50,206 bases of DNA from Gemmatimonadota bacterium (GCA_025350665.1 JANXXJ010000077.1:1-50206), one strand, 5' to 3'. Shown: positions 16,248-24,075, counted from the first letter of the stretch. A program made the numbers and translations. The notes: generated from the letters alone by a model not told the origin.

Positions 16248-17207
16248 TCAATCGAACAGCGAACTCACGGATTGGTCGCTGTGGGTGTAGCCGATCGCTT
16301 TCGCGAGCAATCCCGCGATCGAGAGGATCTTGAGCTTGTCGAACCGCTTGTGGTCGGGAATCGCGATCGAATTGGTGACGGCGACTTCCTTGACCGGGGA
16401 GTTCATGAGTCGTTCCACCGCCGGGCCGCTGAGCAGCGCGTGGGTGGCGCAGACGTAAATGTCGCGGGCGCCGAGGCGCTTCAATGCGGCGATCGCCTCC
16501 GTCATGGTGCCGCCGGTATCGATCATGTCGTCCGGGATCAGGCAGTCCTTCCCGTCCACGTCGCCGACGACGTTCACCACTTCGGCAACGTTGGCCGCGG
16601 TGCGGCGCTTGTCGATGATGGCGAAGGTGGCGTTCAGGCGCTTGGCAAATCCCCGGGCCATCTTGGCGCCGCCGGCGTCGGAGGCCACGACCACGAGGTC
16701 CTTGAGGTCCTTCTGCCGGTAGTGGTTCGTGAACACAGGGGCCGCGTAGAGGTGGTCGACCGGCAGGTCGAAGAACCCCTGCATCTGGTGCTGGTGGAAG
16801 TCGATCGCGAGGACCCGATCCGCACCGGCCACCGACACCATGTTCGCCATGAGCTTGGCACTGATGGCGACCCGCGGCTGATCCTTGCGGTCCTGGCGGG
16901 CATACCCGAAGTAGGGAATCACCGCCGTGATGCGCGCGGCGCTGGCCCGGCGAGCGGCATCCATCAGCAGCAGCAGCTCAAGGAGATTGTCGCCGGGCGG
17001 ATTGGTCGGCTGAATGATGTAGACGTCGCGACCACGAACGTTCTCGTCGATCTTGACGAAAATCTCGCCGTCGGCAAACCGCCGAATCGTTGCCTTGCAG
17101 AGGGTCTGTTCCAGTTCACCCGCGACCTCTTCAGCGAGGGCACGGTTGCCAGTGCCCGAGATCAGCATCATCGGGCTCAGGACAAGAGACTGGTTCGGCA
17201 GAGGCAT
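16248..17207 (-). CDS. prs: Ribose-phosphate pyrophosphokinase (PRPP synthetase)
   Basis: Makes PRPP from ribose 5-phosphate and ATP for nucleotide, His and Trp synthesis. 319 residues, full length. Signatures: FADGEIFVKIDENVRGRDVYIIQ, PYFGYARQDRK, DFHQHQMQGFFDLPVDHL, VVVASDAGGAKMA and the PRPP loop DDMIDTGGTM. The ATG at 17207 is preceded not by a Shine-Dalgarno but by a -10 box 8 nt away, so the mRNA is probably leaderless (see promoter). It heads prs-rplY-pth-ychF, with tRNA-Gln just upstream on the same strand. Confidence 0.97.
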   Translation of the reverse strand: MPLPNQSLVLSPMMLISGTGNRALAEEVAGELEQTLCKATIRRFADGEIFVKIDENVRGRDVYIIQPTNPPGDNLLELLLLMDAARRASAARITAVIPYFGYARQDRKDQPRVAISAKLMANMVSVAGADRVLAIDFHQHQMQGFFDLPVDHLYAAPVFTNHYRQKDLKDLVVVASDAGGAKMARGFAKRLNATFAIIDKRRTAANVAEVVNVVGDVDGKDCLIPDDMIDTGGTMTEAIAALKRLGARDIYVCATHALLSGPAVERLMNSPVKEVAVTNSIAIPDHKRFDKLKILSIAGLLAKAIGYTHSDQSVSSLFD

Positions 17208-17215
17208 AGCCCCTA

Positions 17216-17244
17216 AGTATAGCCGGCGATTGGGGTTGGGGCAA
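17216..17244 (-). promoter_or_regulatory. Promoter of prs, leaderless type
   Basis: Minus-strand -35 TTGCCC (17239-17244), 17-bp spacer, -10 TATACT (17216-17221), then 8 nt to the prs ATG. The expected start site is at or within two bases of the ATG. It lies just downstream of tRNA-Gln. Confidence 0.75.
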
Positions 17245-17254
17245 TATCGCTCAG

Positions 17255-17325
17255 TTGGCCCCGGTGGATTCGAACCACCATTCGCAGATCCAAAGTCTGC
17301 TGTCCTGCCGTTGGACGAGGGGCCA
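17255..17325 (-). tRNA. tRNA-Gln (UUG)
   Basis: 71 nt. Acceptor stem TGGCCCC (17319-17325) pairs with GGGGCCA (17256-17262) over 7 bp, with discriminator A. The anticodon arm GCAGA-CTTTGGA-TCTGC has anticodon TTG. T arm GGTGG-TTCGAAT-CCACC. The D arm GTCC-GGAC is short. No encoded CCA (ACTGAGC follows). It is transcribed toward prs. Confidence 0.95.
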
Positions 17326-17340
17326 CCGCCTGCGGGCGTA

Positions 17341-17368
17341 ATCTCAACCGGTAAAAGCGGTTAGTCAA
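17341..17368 (-). promoter_or_regulatory. Possible promoter of tRNA-Gln
   Basis: Minus-strand TTGACT (17363-17368), 16-bp spacer, TGAGAT (17341-17346), about 15 nt before the tRNA 5' end. The -35 is good and the -10 is weak. Confidence 0.4.
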
Positions 17369-17376
17369 AGGCCCGA

Positions 17377-17405
17377 TTGTCGGGCAGGCGCCGAGGCGCT
17401 AGAAT
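17377..17405 (+). promoter_or_regulatory. Promoter of the SAM hydrolase-like gene, leaderless type
   Basis: -35 TTGTCG (17377-17382), 17-bp spacer, -10 TAGAAT (17400-17405), then six bases (CGCCCC) and the ATG at 17412. Transcription should start at or next to the start codon. Confidence 0.75.
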
Positions 17406-17411
17406 CGCCCC

Positions 17412-18347
17412 ATGCGACGAAAGCATCGGTGGGTCGGGACGGTCGGCGGAATTGTCCTTGCGGCCGCGGCGCTGGCCTCGGTCCCGGCGGGGCTTGCCGC
17501 CCAGCGGGCGCTGGTATTGCAGACCGATTTCGGACTGGCCGAAGGGGCGATCGCCGAGATGAAAGGGGTGGCGTTCTCGGTGGACCCGGGGATCCGGGTG
17601 TTCGACCTCACCCACCTGATTCCACCCTACGATATCTGGGAGGCGGCGATCCGGCTGCAACAGACGGCCGGGTATTGGCCGGCCGGGACCGTCTTCGTGT
17701 CAATCGTCGATCCGGGCGTCGGGACCGAACGGAAGGCCGTCGTGGTAAAGACCCGGACCGGGCAGTTCTTCGTCGGGCCCGACAACGGCACGTTCACCTT
17801 CGTGGCCCGGGCGTTCGGTGTGGAGGCGGTTCGGGAAATCGACGAACAGGTGAATCGTCTGGCCGGCTCGGACCGGTCGCATACGTTCCACGGGCGGGAC
17901 ATCTTCGCCTACACGGGGGCGCGTCTGGCGGCGGGAGTGATCGATTTTTCCGGCGTCGGGCCCGAGCGCGGGACAGCGGTCGTCGCGCTGCCGCATACGG
18001 AGGCGGCCTGGAACGGCCGGACCCTGACGGGGACGGTCATGACGCTGGACCTGCCGTTCGGGAACGCCTGGACCAACATCCCATCAGATCTGATCGATCA
18101 GGCGGGGATCAACGTGGGTGACTCGCTCGACATCACGATCCGGCAGGGTGCCGTCGTTCGCTACCGGGGCCGGGCGCCGTGGGCGAAGAGTTTCGGTGAC
18201 GTGGCCCGCGATCATCCGCTCGGATACCTCAACAGTCTCCTCAACCTGGCGGTCGCGCTCAATCAGGCAAATTTCGCCCAGCGGTTCCACATCGGGCGGG
18301 GGCCGGAATGGCGGATCGAGGTGACGCCGGCGGCCCGGCGCCGTTAG
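17412..18347 (+). CDS. Exported SAM hydroxide adenosyltransferase-like protein (DUF62 family)
   Basis: 311 residues. The DUF62/fluorinase-related family hydrolyses S-adenosylmethionine to adenosine and methionine. Conserved elements are VLQTDFGLAEG (TDFG 38-41), FDLTHLIPPYDIWEAA, VDPGVGTERKAVVV (Asp100, Arg107), FVGPDNGTF and TFHGRDIFA (His160). Asp100/Arg107/His160 match the water-activating Asp-Arg-His triad described for archaeal members. Unusually, the protein starts with a signal peptide (MRRKHRWVGTVGGIVLAAAALASVPAGLAAQ), so the enzyme would act outside the cytoplasm, where SAM is not expected. The start is fixed by the promoter 6 nt upstream. The stop lies in a CGTTAGGC motif and only 3 bp separate it from the converging ispE. 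Confidence 0.88.
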   Translation: MRRKHRWVGTVGGIVLAAAALASVPAGLAAQRALVLQTDFGLAEGAIAEMKGVAFSVDPGIRVFDLTHLIPPYDIWEAAIRLQQTAGYWPAGTVFVSIVDPGVGTERKAVVVKTRTGQFFVGPDNGTFTFVARAFGVEAVREIDEQVNRLAGSDRSHTFHGRDIFAYTGARLAAGVIDFSGVGPERGTAVVALPHTEAAWNGRTLTGTVMTLDLPFGNAWTNIPSDLIDQAGINVGDSLDITIRQGAVVRYRGRAPWAKSFGDVARDHPLGYLNSLLNLAVALNQANFAQRFHIGRGPEWRIEVTPAARRR

Positions 18348-18350
18348 GCG

Positions 18351-19226
18351 TCAGGCGGTCTCGGCCGGGATGGCGACGCCGAGTTTCCGGCTGAGCATCT
18401 GCCGGGCGTCGTCGCGTTCCGCGGCGCTCCGATAGACCGCAAATACCGTCGAGCCCGATCCGCTCATCCGGCACAGGAGCGGGTGGGTGCGAGCAAGGGC
18501 CTCGAACCCCGCTCGGACCGCGGGCTCCCGGGCAAACACCGGCGACTCGAAATCATTGCCCGCCATGCGGGCCACGTCACTCCAGCGGCTGACGCTGGCG
18601 GCGTCGAGCAGCAGCGCCCCTCGGGGCGTGGTGCCGGCACGCGCTTCGTCGACCCAGCGGTACGCATCGGCGGTCCGGACCGCGACGGGCGGGACGAGCA
18701 GCAAGACCGGCGCCCGGGGTAACGGCGGCAGGCGGAAGAGCCGTTCGCCGTGACCCCAGGCAAGGGCGAGCGGCGCCCGGGAAAGCAGGAACGCCACGTC
18801 CGCGCCGAGCCTGACGGCGAAGTTGGCCAGTTCGAATCGCGGTATTGCGTTGCCGGCGAGCTGGTTCACCAGATCGAGCGTCAGGGCAGCGTCGGCGGAT
18901 CCCCCGCCGAGCCCCGCGCCCACCGGAATCCGTTTCGCGAGCGAGAGGTGGACGCCGAAGCGGCGGCCGGTGGCATCAACCACCATCCGGGCCGCGCGGT
19001 AGGCCAGGTTCTCCTCGACGGGCCCGGTATCGGTGCCGGTCACGTCGAGCGACACCCCGGCGGCCCGGTCGGTTCGCTGGACCACCAGATCGTCGGCAAG
19101 GGTAATTCCGCACAACAGGGTTTCGATACCGTGGTAGCCCGACGCCTCGCGGGCGAGCACCCGGAGAAACAGATTGACCTTGGCGGGGGCCTGGCCCGAC
19201 AGCCGGTCGCCCGGGTCAGCGTTCAC
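18351..19226 (-). CDS. ispE: 4-diphosphocytidyl-2-C-methyl-D-erythritol kinase
   Basis: GHMP kinase of the non-mevalonate isoprenoid pathway; phosphorylates CDP-ME. 291 residues from a GTG at 19226. Family motifs: APAKVNLFLRVLAREASGYHGIETLL, the ATP loop IPVGAGLGGGSADAALTL, and the C-terminal CRMSGSGSTVFAVY. The residue after YH is Gly where many homologues have Glu (HxE). The start overlaps the upstream UPF0104 gene by 11 bp, so they are probably cotranscribed. Confidence 0.94.
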   Translation of the reverse strand: MNADPGDRLSGQAPAKVNLFLRVLAREASGYHGIETLLCGITLADDLVVQRTDRAAGVSLDVTGTDTGPVEENLAYRAARMVVDATGRRFGVHLSLAKRIPVGAGLGGGSADAALTLDLVNQLAGNAIPRFELANFAVRLGADVAFLLSRAPLALAWGHGERLFRLPPLPRAPVLLLVPPVAVRTADAYRWVDEARAGTTPRGALLLDAASVSRWSDVARMAGNDFESPVFAREPAVRAGFEALARTHPLLCRMSGSGSTVFAVYRSAAERDDARQMLSRKLGVAIPAETA

Positions 19227-20220
19227 GGGCGGCCTCCCGAGCCGATTGCAGGCTCATCCCGGTCCGGAACAGGGACCACCCGCCGAGGATGGCGAGAGGG
19301 ATGAAGGTCGAAATGTGGTAGGTGAGGGCGAAGGCGACGGCCTTCGAACTCTCGACCCCGAAGAGCGCCAGGACGGCCTTGATCGCCCCTTCGAACACGC
19401 CGACGTAGCCGGGGCTTGACGGAGCGGCGATGCCCACGGCGAGCACGCTCTGCTGCAACAAGGCCCCGCCCAGTCCGACCGGGATGCCGAAGGCCAGGTA
19501 GCCGAGGTAGAACGACACGCCGTTGATGGCCCACATCAGGACCGACCAGAACAGGACCGCCAGGATCCGGACCGGCGACGCCAGGCTGCTGAGGCCGGCC
19601 CGGATCCCGACGAACAGGTTTTCGGCTCGCTCCGCGAGGGCACGGTTGGGGATGACGGTCCGGATCAACCGATGGGCGAGGCCCGGCCAGGCGAGCATTA
19701 CCGCGCAGGCCAGCAGGATCACCGCCAGGAAGAGGGACAGGCGGGTGGCGAGGGCGGTGACACGGATGCCGGCGACTTCGGCCGAAACCGGGAGGCCGGC
19801 AGTGAGGAGGCCGACGAACAGCAGCACGATGATGGCGATTCCGTCAAAGAGCCGCTCGACGACCAGCGAGGACAGGGCGGCCGAAAGTTTGACCGGGGCG
19901 AGCCGGTTGACGCAGAGGCCACGAATCAGTTCGCCGGCCCGAAAGGGCAGCACGTTGTTGGCGAGGAACCCGATCGTGATCGAGTGCCAGAGCGGGCCGG
20001 CCGCAATTCGTCCGCCGCGATCCGGCTCGAGGATCAACCGCCAACGAACCACGCGGAGCGCGAACATCACCGTTGAGGTCAAGGCCGAGGCCACGATGAG
20101 GCCGAGGCTCGCGTTCCGGGCCTGTTGCCACAGGTCGGTCAGCGAGACGTCTTTGAGGACCCAGGCCAGCAGGGCGACCGACACGAGCACGCCCAGCGCG
20201 GCGAGGATCCGGTTCTTCAC
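19216..20220 (-). CDS. UPF0104/YbhN-like integral membrane protein
   Basis: 334 residues from a GTG at 20220, with about eight hydrophobic segments. It resembles the membrane part of lysylphosphatidylglycerol synthases (MprF flippase domain) and UPF0104 proteins: ALRVVRWRLILEP, ITIGFLANNVLPFRAGELIRG, SSLVVERLFDGIAIIV and IAAPSSPGYVGVFEGAIKAVLALFGV are characteristic. It probably moves or binds a lipid or polyprenyl intermediate, but no substrate can be named. Between the Hpt-like gene (4 bp upstream) and ispE (11-bp overlap). Confidence 0.85.
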   Translation of the reverse strand: MKNRILAALGVLVSVALLAWVLKDVSLTDLWQQARNASLGLIVASALTSTVMFALRVVRWRLILEPDRGGRIAAGPLWHSITIGFLANNVLPFRAGELIRGLCVNRLAPVKLSAALSSLVVERLFDGIAIIVLLFVGLLTAGLPVSAEVAGIRVTALATRLSLFLAVILLACAVMLAWPGLAHRLIRTVIPNRALAERAENLFVGIRAGLSSLASPVRILAVLFWSVLMWAINGVSFYLGYLAFGIPVGLGGALLQQSVLAVGIAAPSSPGYVGVFEGAIKAVLALFGVESSKAVAFALTYHISTFIPLAILGGWSLFRTGMSLQSAREAARER

Positions 20221-20224
20221 GGAA

Positions 20225-21844
20225 TCAATCCGTCAGTGCGAGCGGAACGAGATCGATCAGTTCGCTGACCAGGGGTTCGATGTCGAGGTAGGCGTTCGAA
20301 AACCTGAGGGCTTCGGACAGCTCGCGCCGGACGGCGTCCGCGCGCTCGAGGGCCCGTCGGCCGCGGTACAAGAGATCATCGATCGGCACGACGTCGGTGT
20401 CGGTGGCGACGGGTCCGGCGATGGGGGGGTGGAGTCGCTGGTGGTAGGTCGAAAAACTGCGCTCGAACGCCGACGGTACCGCCGGGGGCAGATCCGGCGC
20501 GAGTGACGCAATCGGCACTGGTTCGAGCTCGACGGCGGGCACCGGGTCGGGGGCCAGGGACTCGATCGAGACCACGTCCGACTCGTCGTCCAGGGGGATC
20601 GGCGCGGTGATCTGGAGGCCGGCTATGGCCCGGACGACCGGGGCGAGTTCGTCCGCGAGAAAGATCGCGTTCCGGGCCTCGGCGGCCCGGCCGACCAGGT
20701 CGGCCGCATCGCGGAGCGCGGCGGCGAAGTCTCGGGGAGCCTTGAGGGCCCGTCCGCTCCCGATCGCGTCGGCCACGGCCGACAACAGGCCCGCCAGGTG
20801 AGGCCGCTCATCGCGGGCCCGCTGACCGAGCGGGCGGAGCTGGACGACCAGACCATAGAGATTGAGGGTCCGCCCGGCCGAGCTGGCCGGGAGGGTCAGT
20901 TGATCCGCGGCCTGGCGGAGACGGTCCGCCAGGCTCACCAACTCGAGCGTCGGATCCGGGGGCGGGGTGTCGTTGAGATGGGCGTTGCCCTGGACCACGA
21001 TCGGGGCGCCATCGCCGGTCTGAAACAGGGATTCGATCGGGACGACGTCGAGTTCGCTCCCGAACGATTCCAGCAGACTGACGGCGCCGATGGCGATTTC
21101 CGGTGTGTCGGCGTTGGCCTCGCCCCGGTCGGCGATCTCCCGGGCGAGCCGGGAGACGGCGGCCGCGGCCCGGCGCAGCGCGACGGCGCCGCCGGGCGGC
21201 GCGGAAGCGTCCTGGATCTGGCGGATCGTCAGTTCGATGGCATCGAGGAATTCCGGGAGGGGCGAGAGCCGCGGCAGTGACGCCAAGCCCCGGAGTGGTT
21301 GCAGTTTGACGAGGACGAGCTCGGCCGCGCGGCCGGGCTGTCCGAGTTCGAGCGATTGCGCCGCATGTTCGAGCGTGCCGGCAATCACGGACCCTTCCCG
21401 TCCAATGAATTCACGCACGCTGGCCTTGAGGTGTTCATCCTCGGCCGGGGCGGGTGCCTTTGGGGGAACCGGCGCTCCACCGGCCGCGGTAGCCACATGC
21501 CGGGCCAGGTCGCGAGCGGCCTGGTCGTCGGCATCGTTCCACTCCGCCGCGCGGGCGGTCAGGCGTTTCAGTTCACGGATCGCGGCCGCGACCAGCGTGC
21601 TGCGCTCGTCGGTCCAGCCGCGGGGTCGATCTCGGTGGGCCTTGGCCGTTTGTTCGAGCGCTCCGGCGGCCTGGGCGAATGACTCGAGGCCGGCCATCAG
21701 AGCCGCGCCCCGCAAGGCCCGGGTGAGGCGGACCAGGTCGTCGCCCTCCGGGGGGGACGGGCGATCAGCGATCACCGCGAGGCGATCGAGGTAATCCGTC
21801 GCCTCGAGGACGAAGAACTGAAGCCGGCCGGCTGGCAGTGCCAT
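20225..21844 (-). CDS. Degenerate Hpt-like scaffold with repeated VVPIxSL motif
   Basis: 539 residues, mostly helical, alanine and arginine rich. Residues 35-75 (LVRLTRALRGAALMAGLESF) align with the Hpt phosphotransfer motif (xxAHxLKGxAxxxGL), but the phospho-accepting His is Arg42. A second segment (LVKLQPLRGLASLP, 179-191) is similar with Gln in the His position. A short acidic-hydrophobic motif recurs four times: DVVPIESLF (266-274), DVVSIESLA (423-431), EPVPIASLA (441-449) and DVVPIDDLL (484-492), the last followed by YRGRRALERADAVRREL. No enzymatic residues are evident. It may be a pseudo-Hpt or docking protein in a signalling pathway. The partners are not in this window. Confidence 0.55.
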   Translation of the reverse strand: MALPAGRLQFFVLEATDYLDRLAVIADRPSPPEGDDLVRLTRALRGAALMAGLESFAQAAGALEQTAKAHRDRPRGWTDERSTLVAAAIRELKRLTARAAEWNDADDQAARDLARHVATAAGGAPVPPKAPAPAEDEHLKASVREFIGREGSVIAGTLEHAAQSLELGQPGRAAELVLVKLQPLRGLASLPRLSPLPEFLDAIELTIRQIQDASAPPGGAVALRRAAAAVSRLAREIADRGEANADTPEIAIGAVSLLESFGSELDVVPIESLFQTGDGAPIVVQGNAHLNDTPPPDPTLELVSLADRLRQAADQLTLPASSAGRTLNLYGLVVQLRPLGQRARDERPHLAGLLSAVADAIGSGRALKAPRDFAAALRDAADLVGRAAEARNAIFLADELAPVVRAIAGLQITAPIPLDDESDVVSIESLAPDPVPAVELEPVPIASLAPDLPPAVPSAFERSFSTYHQRLHPPIAGPVATDTDVVPIDDLLYRGRRALERADAVRRELSEALRFSNAYLDIEPLVSELIDLVPLALTD

Positions 21845-21876
21845 GACTGAAGTCTAGGTCGTTTCCGTCGGTCAGG

Positions 21877-22608
21877 TCAACGCGCGTGGCGGGCGGACTG
21901 GACGATTCTTTGCATTTCCGTCACGGCGCCGTACAGGCCGGTCATGACGGAACGGCTGACGACGCTGTGGCCGATATTCAGTTCCTCGATCGGTTCGATG
22001 GCGGCGACCGGGGCGACATTGACGTAAGTGAGCCCATGCCCCGCGTGGACGGCGAGTCCGATCGACGCCGCGTGCTCGGACGCCCGGGCCAGCTGGGCGA
22101 GGGCACCGCCGTTCTGGCGCCAGGTGTGGGCGTACCGCCCGGTGTGCAGCTCCACGGCGGGGACCCCGAGGGCCCGGGCCCGGTCGATGGTGGCCAGGTC
22201 AGGGTCGATGAACAGACTGACGCGGCTTCCGGCGGCGGTCAGGGTCGCAATGACCTCCTCAAGACGGCCGGAATCACCGGACAGGTCGAGCCCACCTTCG
22301 GTCGTGACTTCCTGTCTTCGCTCGGGCACCAGGGTGGCCTGGTAGGGCGCCAGACGGACCACCCGGGCGACGACGTCCGGTGCCAGGGCCAGTTCGCAGT
22401 TCAGGACCGTCCGGACCACCGGCGCCAGGCGGTCGAGATCGTGGTTCTGGATGTGGCGGCGATCCTCCCGGAGGTGCACGGTGATGCCATGGGCACCGGC
22501 GGTCTCGGCGATGCGGGCCGCTTCGACCGGATCGGGCTCGTCGGTCTTCCGGGCTTCTCGGACGGTGGCGACGTGATCAATGTTGATATAGAGGCGCAGT
22601 GGACGCAT
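21877..22608 (-). CDS. pdxJ: Pyridoxine 5'-phosphate synthase
   Basis: Final ring-forming step of DXP-dependent vitamin B6 synthesis: condenses 1-deoxyxylulose 5-phosphate with 3-amino-2-oxopropyl phosphate. 243 residues, full length. Motifs: LYINIDHVATVREAR, AHGITVHLREDRRHIQ, ELALAPDVV, LVPERRQEVTTEGGLD, VELHTGRYA, HAGHGLTYVNV and ELNIGHSVVSRSV. Start ATG at 22608; 32 bp upstream of the Hpt-like gene. Confidence 0.96.
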   Translation of the reverse strand: MRPLRLYINIDHVATVREARKTDEPDPVEAARIAETAGAHGITVHLREDRRHIQNHDLDRLAPVVRTVLNCELALAPDVVARVVRLAPYQATLVPERRQEVTTEGGLDLSGDSGRLEEVIATLTAAGSRVSLFIDPDLATIDRARALGVPAVELHTGRYAHTWRQNGGALAQLARASEHAASIGLAVHAGHGLTYVNVAPVAAIEPIEELNIGHSVVSRSVMTGLYGAVTEMQRIVQSARHAR

Positions 22609-22635
22609 TGCTCAGGAACTCCGGGTCGGTTTACT
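22608..22635 (+). promoter_or_regulatory. Possible promoter of the small lipoprotein gene
   Basis: TTGCTC (22608-22613), 16-bp spacer, TTTACT (22630-22635). It lies in the short space diverging from pdxJ. Both hexamers match the consensus only partly. Confidence 0.35.
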
Positions 22636-22666
22636 TTCGCGCGCCTTCTTCTTCAGGGAGCAGCAA

Positions 22667-23176
22667 TTGCCCAACACGGCTCGGCACGGCGCATTGGAGT
22701 TTCGGCGAACAGTGTTCGGCACCCTGGCGGCGATTGCGGTGGTGGCGGGTTGTACCACCAAGGTCCAGCCGGTCGCGGTGGCGCCGGTCTCGGCTGCGGC
22801 GCCGGCGGCGGTTGCCGCGGCCTTCATGCAGGCCGTCGCGGACAGCAACCTGCCCCACATGGGCGAACTATGGGGGACGGCCAAGGGACCGGCCTCGACC
22901 ACGAATACGCCGGCCAACTGGGTCCAGCGCGTCGGGGTCATCCAGGCGTATCTGCGCGGCGGCAAGTCCCGGGTGATGGGCGAGAACATCGCCAGCGCCA
23001 AGGAAGGCCGCCGGGAGATCCTGGTGGAACTGACCCGGGGCAGCTGCGTCAAGACCGTACCTTTTACCATGGTCCTCACCAAGCAGGGGTCCTGGGTCGT
23101 CAACGCCATTGATCTCAACGCGGCCGGCGTTCCGGGCAAGTCCTGTCAATCGAATCCATCGGGAACCTCGAACTGA
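22667..23176 (+). CDS. Small lipoprotein, function unknown
   Basis: 169 residues from a TTG start at 22667, with AGGGAG 6 nt upstream. The N-terminus has basic residues, a hydrophobic run and a lipobox VAGC (Cys28), so it is an envelope lipoprotein. The mature part (PAAVAAAFMQAVADSNLPHMGELWGTAKGP onward) has an NTF2/SnoaL-like feel: a helix, then beta segments EILVELTRG, TVPFTMVLTKQG and SWVVNAIDL. I cannot assign a family. It diverges from pdxJ and converges on the epimerase gene. Confidence 0.7.
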   Translation: MPNTARHGALEFRRTVFGTLAAIAVVAGCTTKVQPVAVAPVSAAAPAAVAAAFMQAVADSNLPHMGELWGTAKGPASTTNTPANWVQRVGVIQAYLRGGKSRVMGENIASAKEGRREILVELTRGSCVKTVPFTMVLTKQGSWVVNAIDLNAAGVPGKSCQSNPSGTSN

Positions 23177-23187
23177 GTGGTAGCGTT

Positions 23188-23206
23188 CGAATAGTTGCGC
23201 TATTCG
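23188..23206. terminator. Short bidirectional hairpin between convergent genes
   Basis: CGAATAG (23188-23194) and CTATTCG (23200-23206) form a 7-bp stem with loop TTGCG. It sits between the lipoprotein stop and the epimerase stop (which it overlaps). No T-tract follows on either strand, so termination is only suggested. Confidence 0.35.
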
Positions 23207-23622
23207 GTCAACTCGATGAGGATACCGTTGGTGGATTTGGGGTGCATGAAGGCGATCCGCTTGCCGCCAGCGCCCAGGCGGGGGACCTCGTCGATCAAGC
23301 GATAACCGTTCTGGCGGCACCGCGCGAGGGCCTGGTCGAGGTCGGCCACCTGGTAGCACACGTGGTGGATGCCGGGGCCCCGTTTGGCGAGGAACTTGGC
23401 GATCGGGCCATTGGGGGTCGCGGGCTCGAGGAGTTCGACCTCGGACTCGCCGAACGGCAGCGACACGATGGTGGCCCCGTCCTTGGTCTCGGGCCCATGG
23501 TGCGGGGTCAGACCGAGGACGTCGCGATAGAACGCAAGGCTGGCCTCGACACTCTCGACGGCCACACCGATATGGGCAATGCGGGCTTGGGGCAACACCT
23601 TGGGCCTCCGGAACGAAAACAT
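23200..23622 (-). CDS. mce: Methylmalonyl-CoA epimerase (VOC fold)
   Basis: 140 residues. Interconverts (2R)- and (2S)-methylmalonyl-CoA, linking propionyl-CoA metabolism to succinyl-CoA. Two VOC (glyoxalase-like) repeats: RIAHIGVAVESVEASLAFYRDVLGL with the first metal His, then VSLPFGESEVELLEP with a Glu, GPGIHHVCYQVADLDQAL with the second His pair, and IAFMHPKSTNGILIELTE with the final Glu. This pattern and length match methylmalonyl-CoA epimerase rather than lactoylglutathione lyase. No mutase gene is in the window. Diverges from trxA. Confidence 0.88.
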   Translation of the reverse strand: MFSFRRPKVLPQARIAHIGVAVESVEASLAFYRDVLGLTPHHGPETKDGATIVSLPFGESEVELLEPATPNGPIAKFLAKRGPGIHHVCYQVADLDQALARCRQNGYRLIDEVPRLGAGGKRIAFMHPKSTNGILIELTE

Positions 23623-23671
23623 TCAGCGCTTGGTGCTTTGAAACTAACAGGATCGGAAAGAGGGTTGGACG

Positions 23672-24010
23672 ATGAGTGCGATGATCAATCATGTGACGGA
23701 CGATTCGTTTGCCGCCGCGGTGGAGCAGGCGACCGGCCTGGTGCTGGTCGATTTCTGGGCGGAATGGTGCGGGCCATGCCGGGCGATTGCGCCGATTCTC
23801 GAGGATCTGGCCAAGAGCAACGAAGGCAGGGTTCAGATCGCCAAGCTGGACGTCGATGCCAACCAACGGACGGGGATGAGATTCAATGTCCGGTCGATTC
23901 CGACCCTGCTGTTCTTCAAGGACGGGAAGCTGGTCGACTCGGTCATCGGCCTGACCCAGAAGACCGCGCTCCAGGAACGGATCAACAAGCACGCGGCACA
24001 CGCGGCATAA
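23672..24010 (+). CDS. trxA: Thioredoxin
   Basis: 112 residues; cytoplasmic dithiol-disulfide reductase. Active site WAEWCGPCRAIAPIL, then KLDVDANQRTGMRFNVRSIPTLLFFKDG with the cis-proline (SIPT). GAGGG lies 7 nt before the ATG at 23672. A strong terminator follows 21 bp after the stop, so trxA is probably monocistronic. Confidence 0.97.
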   Translation: MSAMINHVTDDSFAAAVEQATGLVLVDFWAEWCGPCRAIAPILEDLAKSNEGRVQIAKLDVDANQRTGMRFNVRSIPTLLFFKDGKLVDSVIGLTQKTALQERINKHAAHAA

Positions 24011-24031
24011 GCGCCACCGCAGACTGGAACG

Positions 24032-24072
24032 GGCCGGACCTTTGCAGCGGCAAAGGTCCGGCCTTTCTTTCT
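24032..24072 (+). terminator. Rho-independent terminator of trxA
   Basis: Perfect 14-bp stem: GGCCGGACCTTTGC (24032-24045) and GCAAAGGTCCGGCC (24050-24063), loop AGCG, followed by TTTCTTTCT (24064-24072). It ends 3 bp before the rsmI start codon. Confidence 0.9.
24041..24069 (+). promoter_or_regulatory. Possible rsmI promoter embedded in the trxA terminator
   Basis: TTTGCA (24041-24046), 17-bp spacer, TTTCTT (24064-24069), then six bases and the rsmI ATG. Spacing matches the other leaderless promoters of this window. The hexamers fit moderately. Confidence 0.35.
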
Positions 24073-24075
24073 GAC

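Noticed and set aside
22667-23176. Reading the small lipoprotein as a defined NTF2/SnoaL protein
   Set aside because: The secondary-structure pattern is suggestive but no diagnostic residues can be named, so it is left as unknown.
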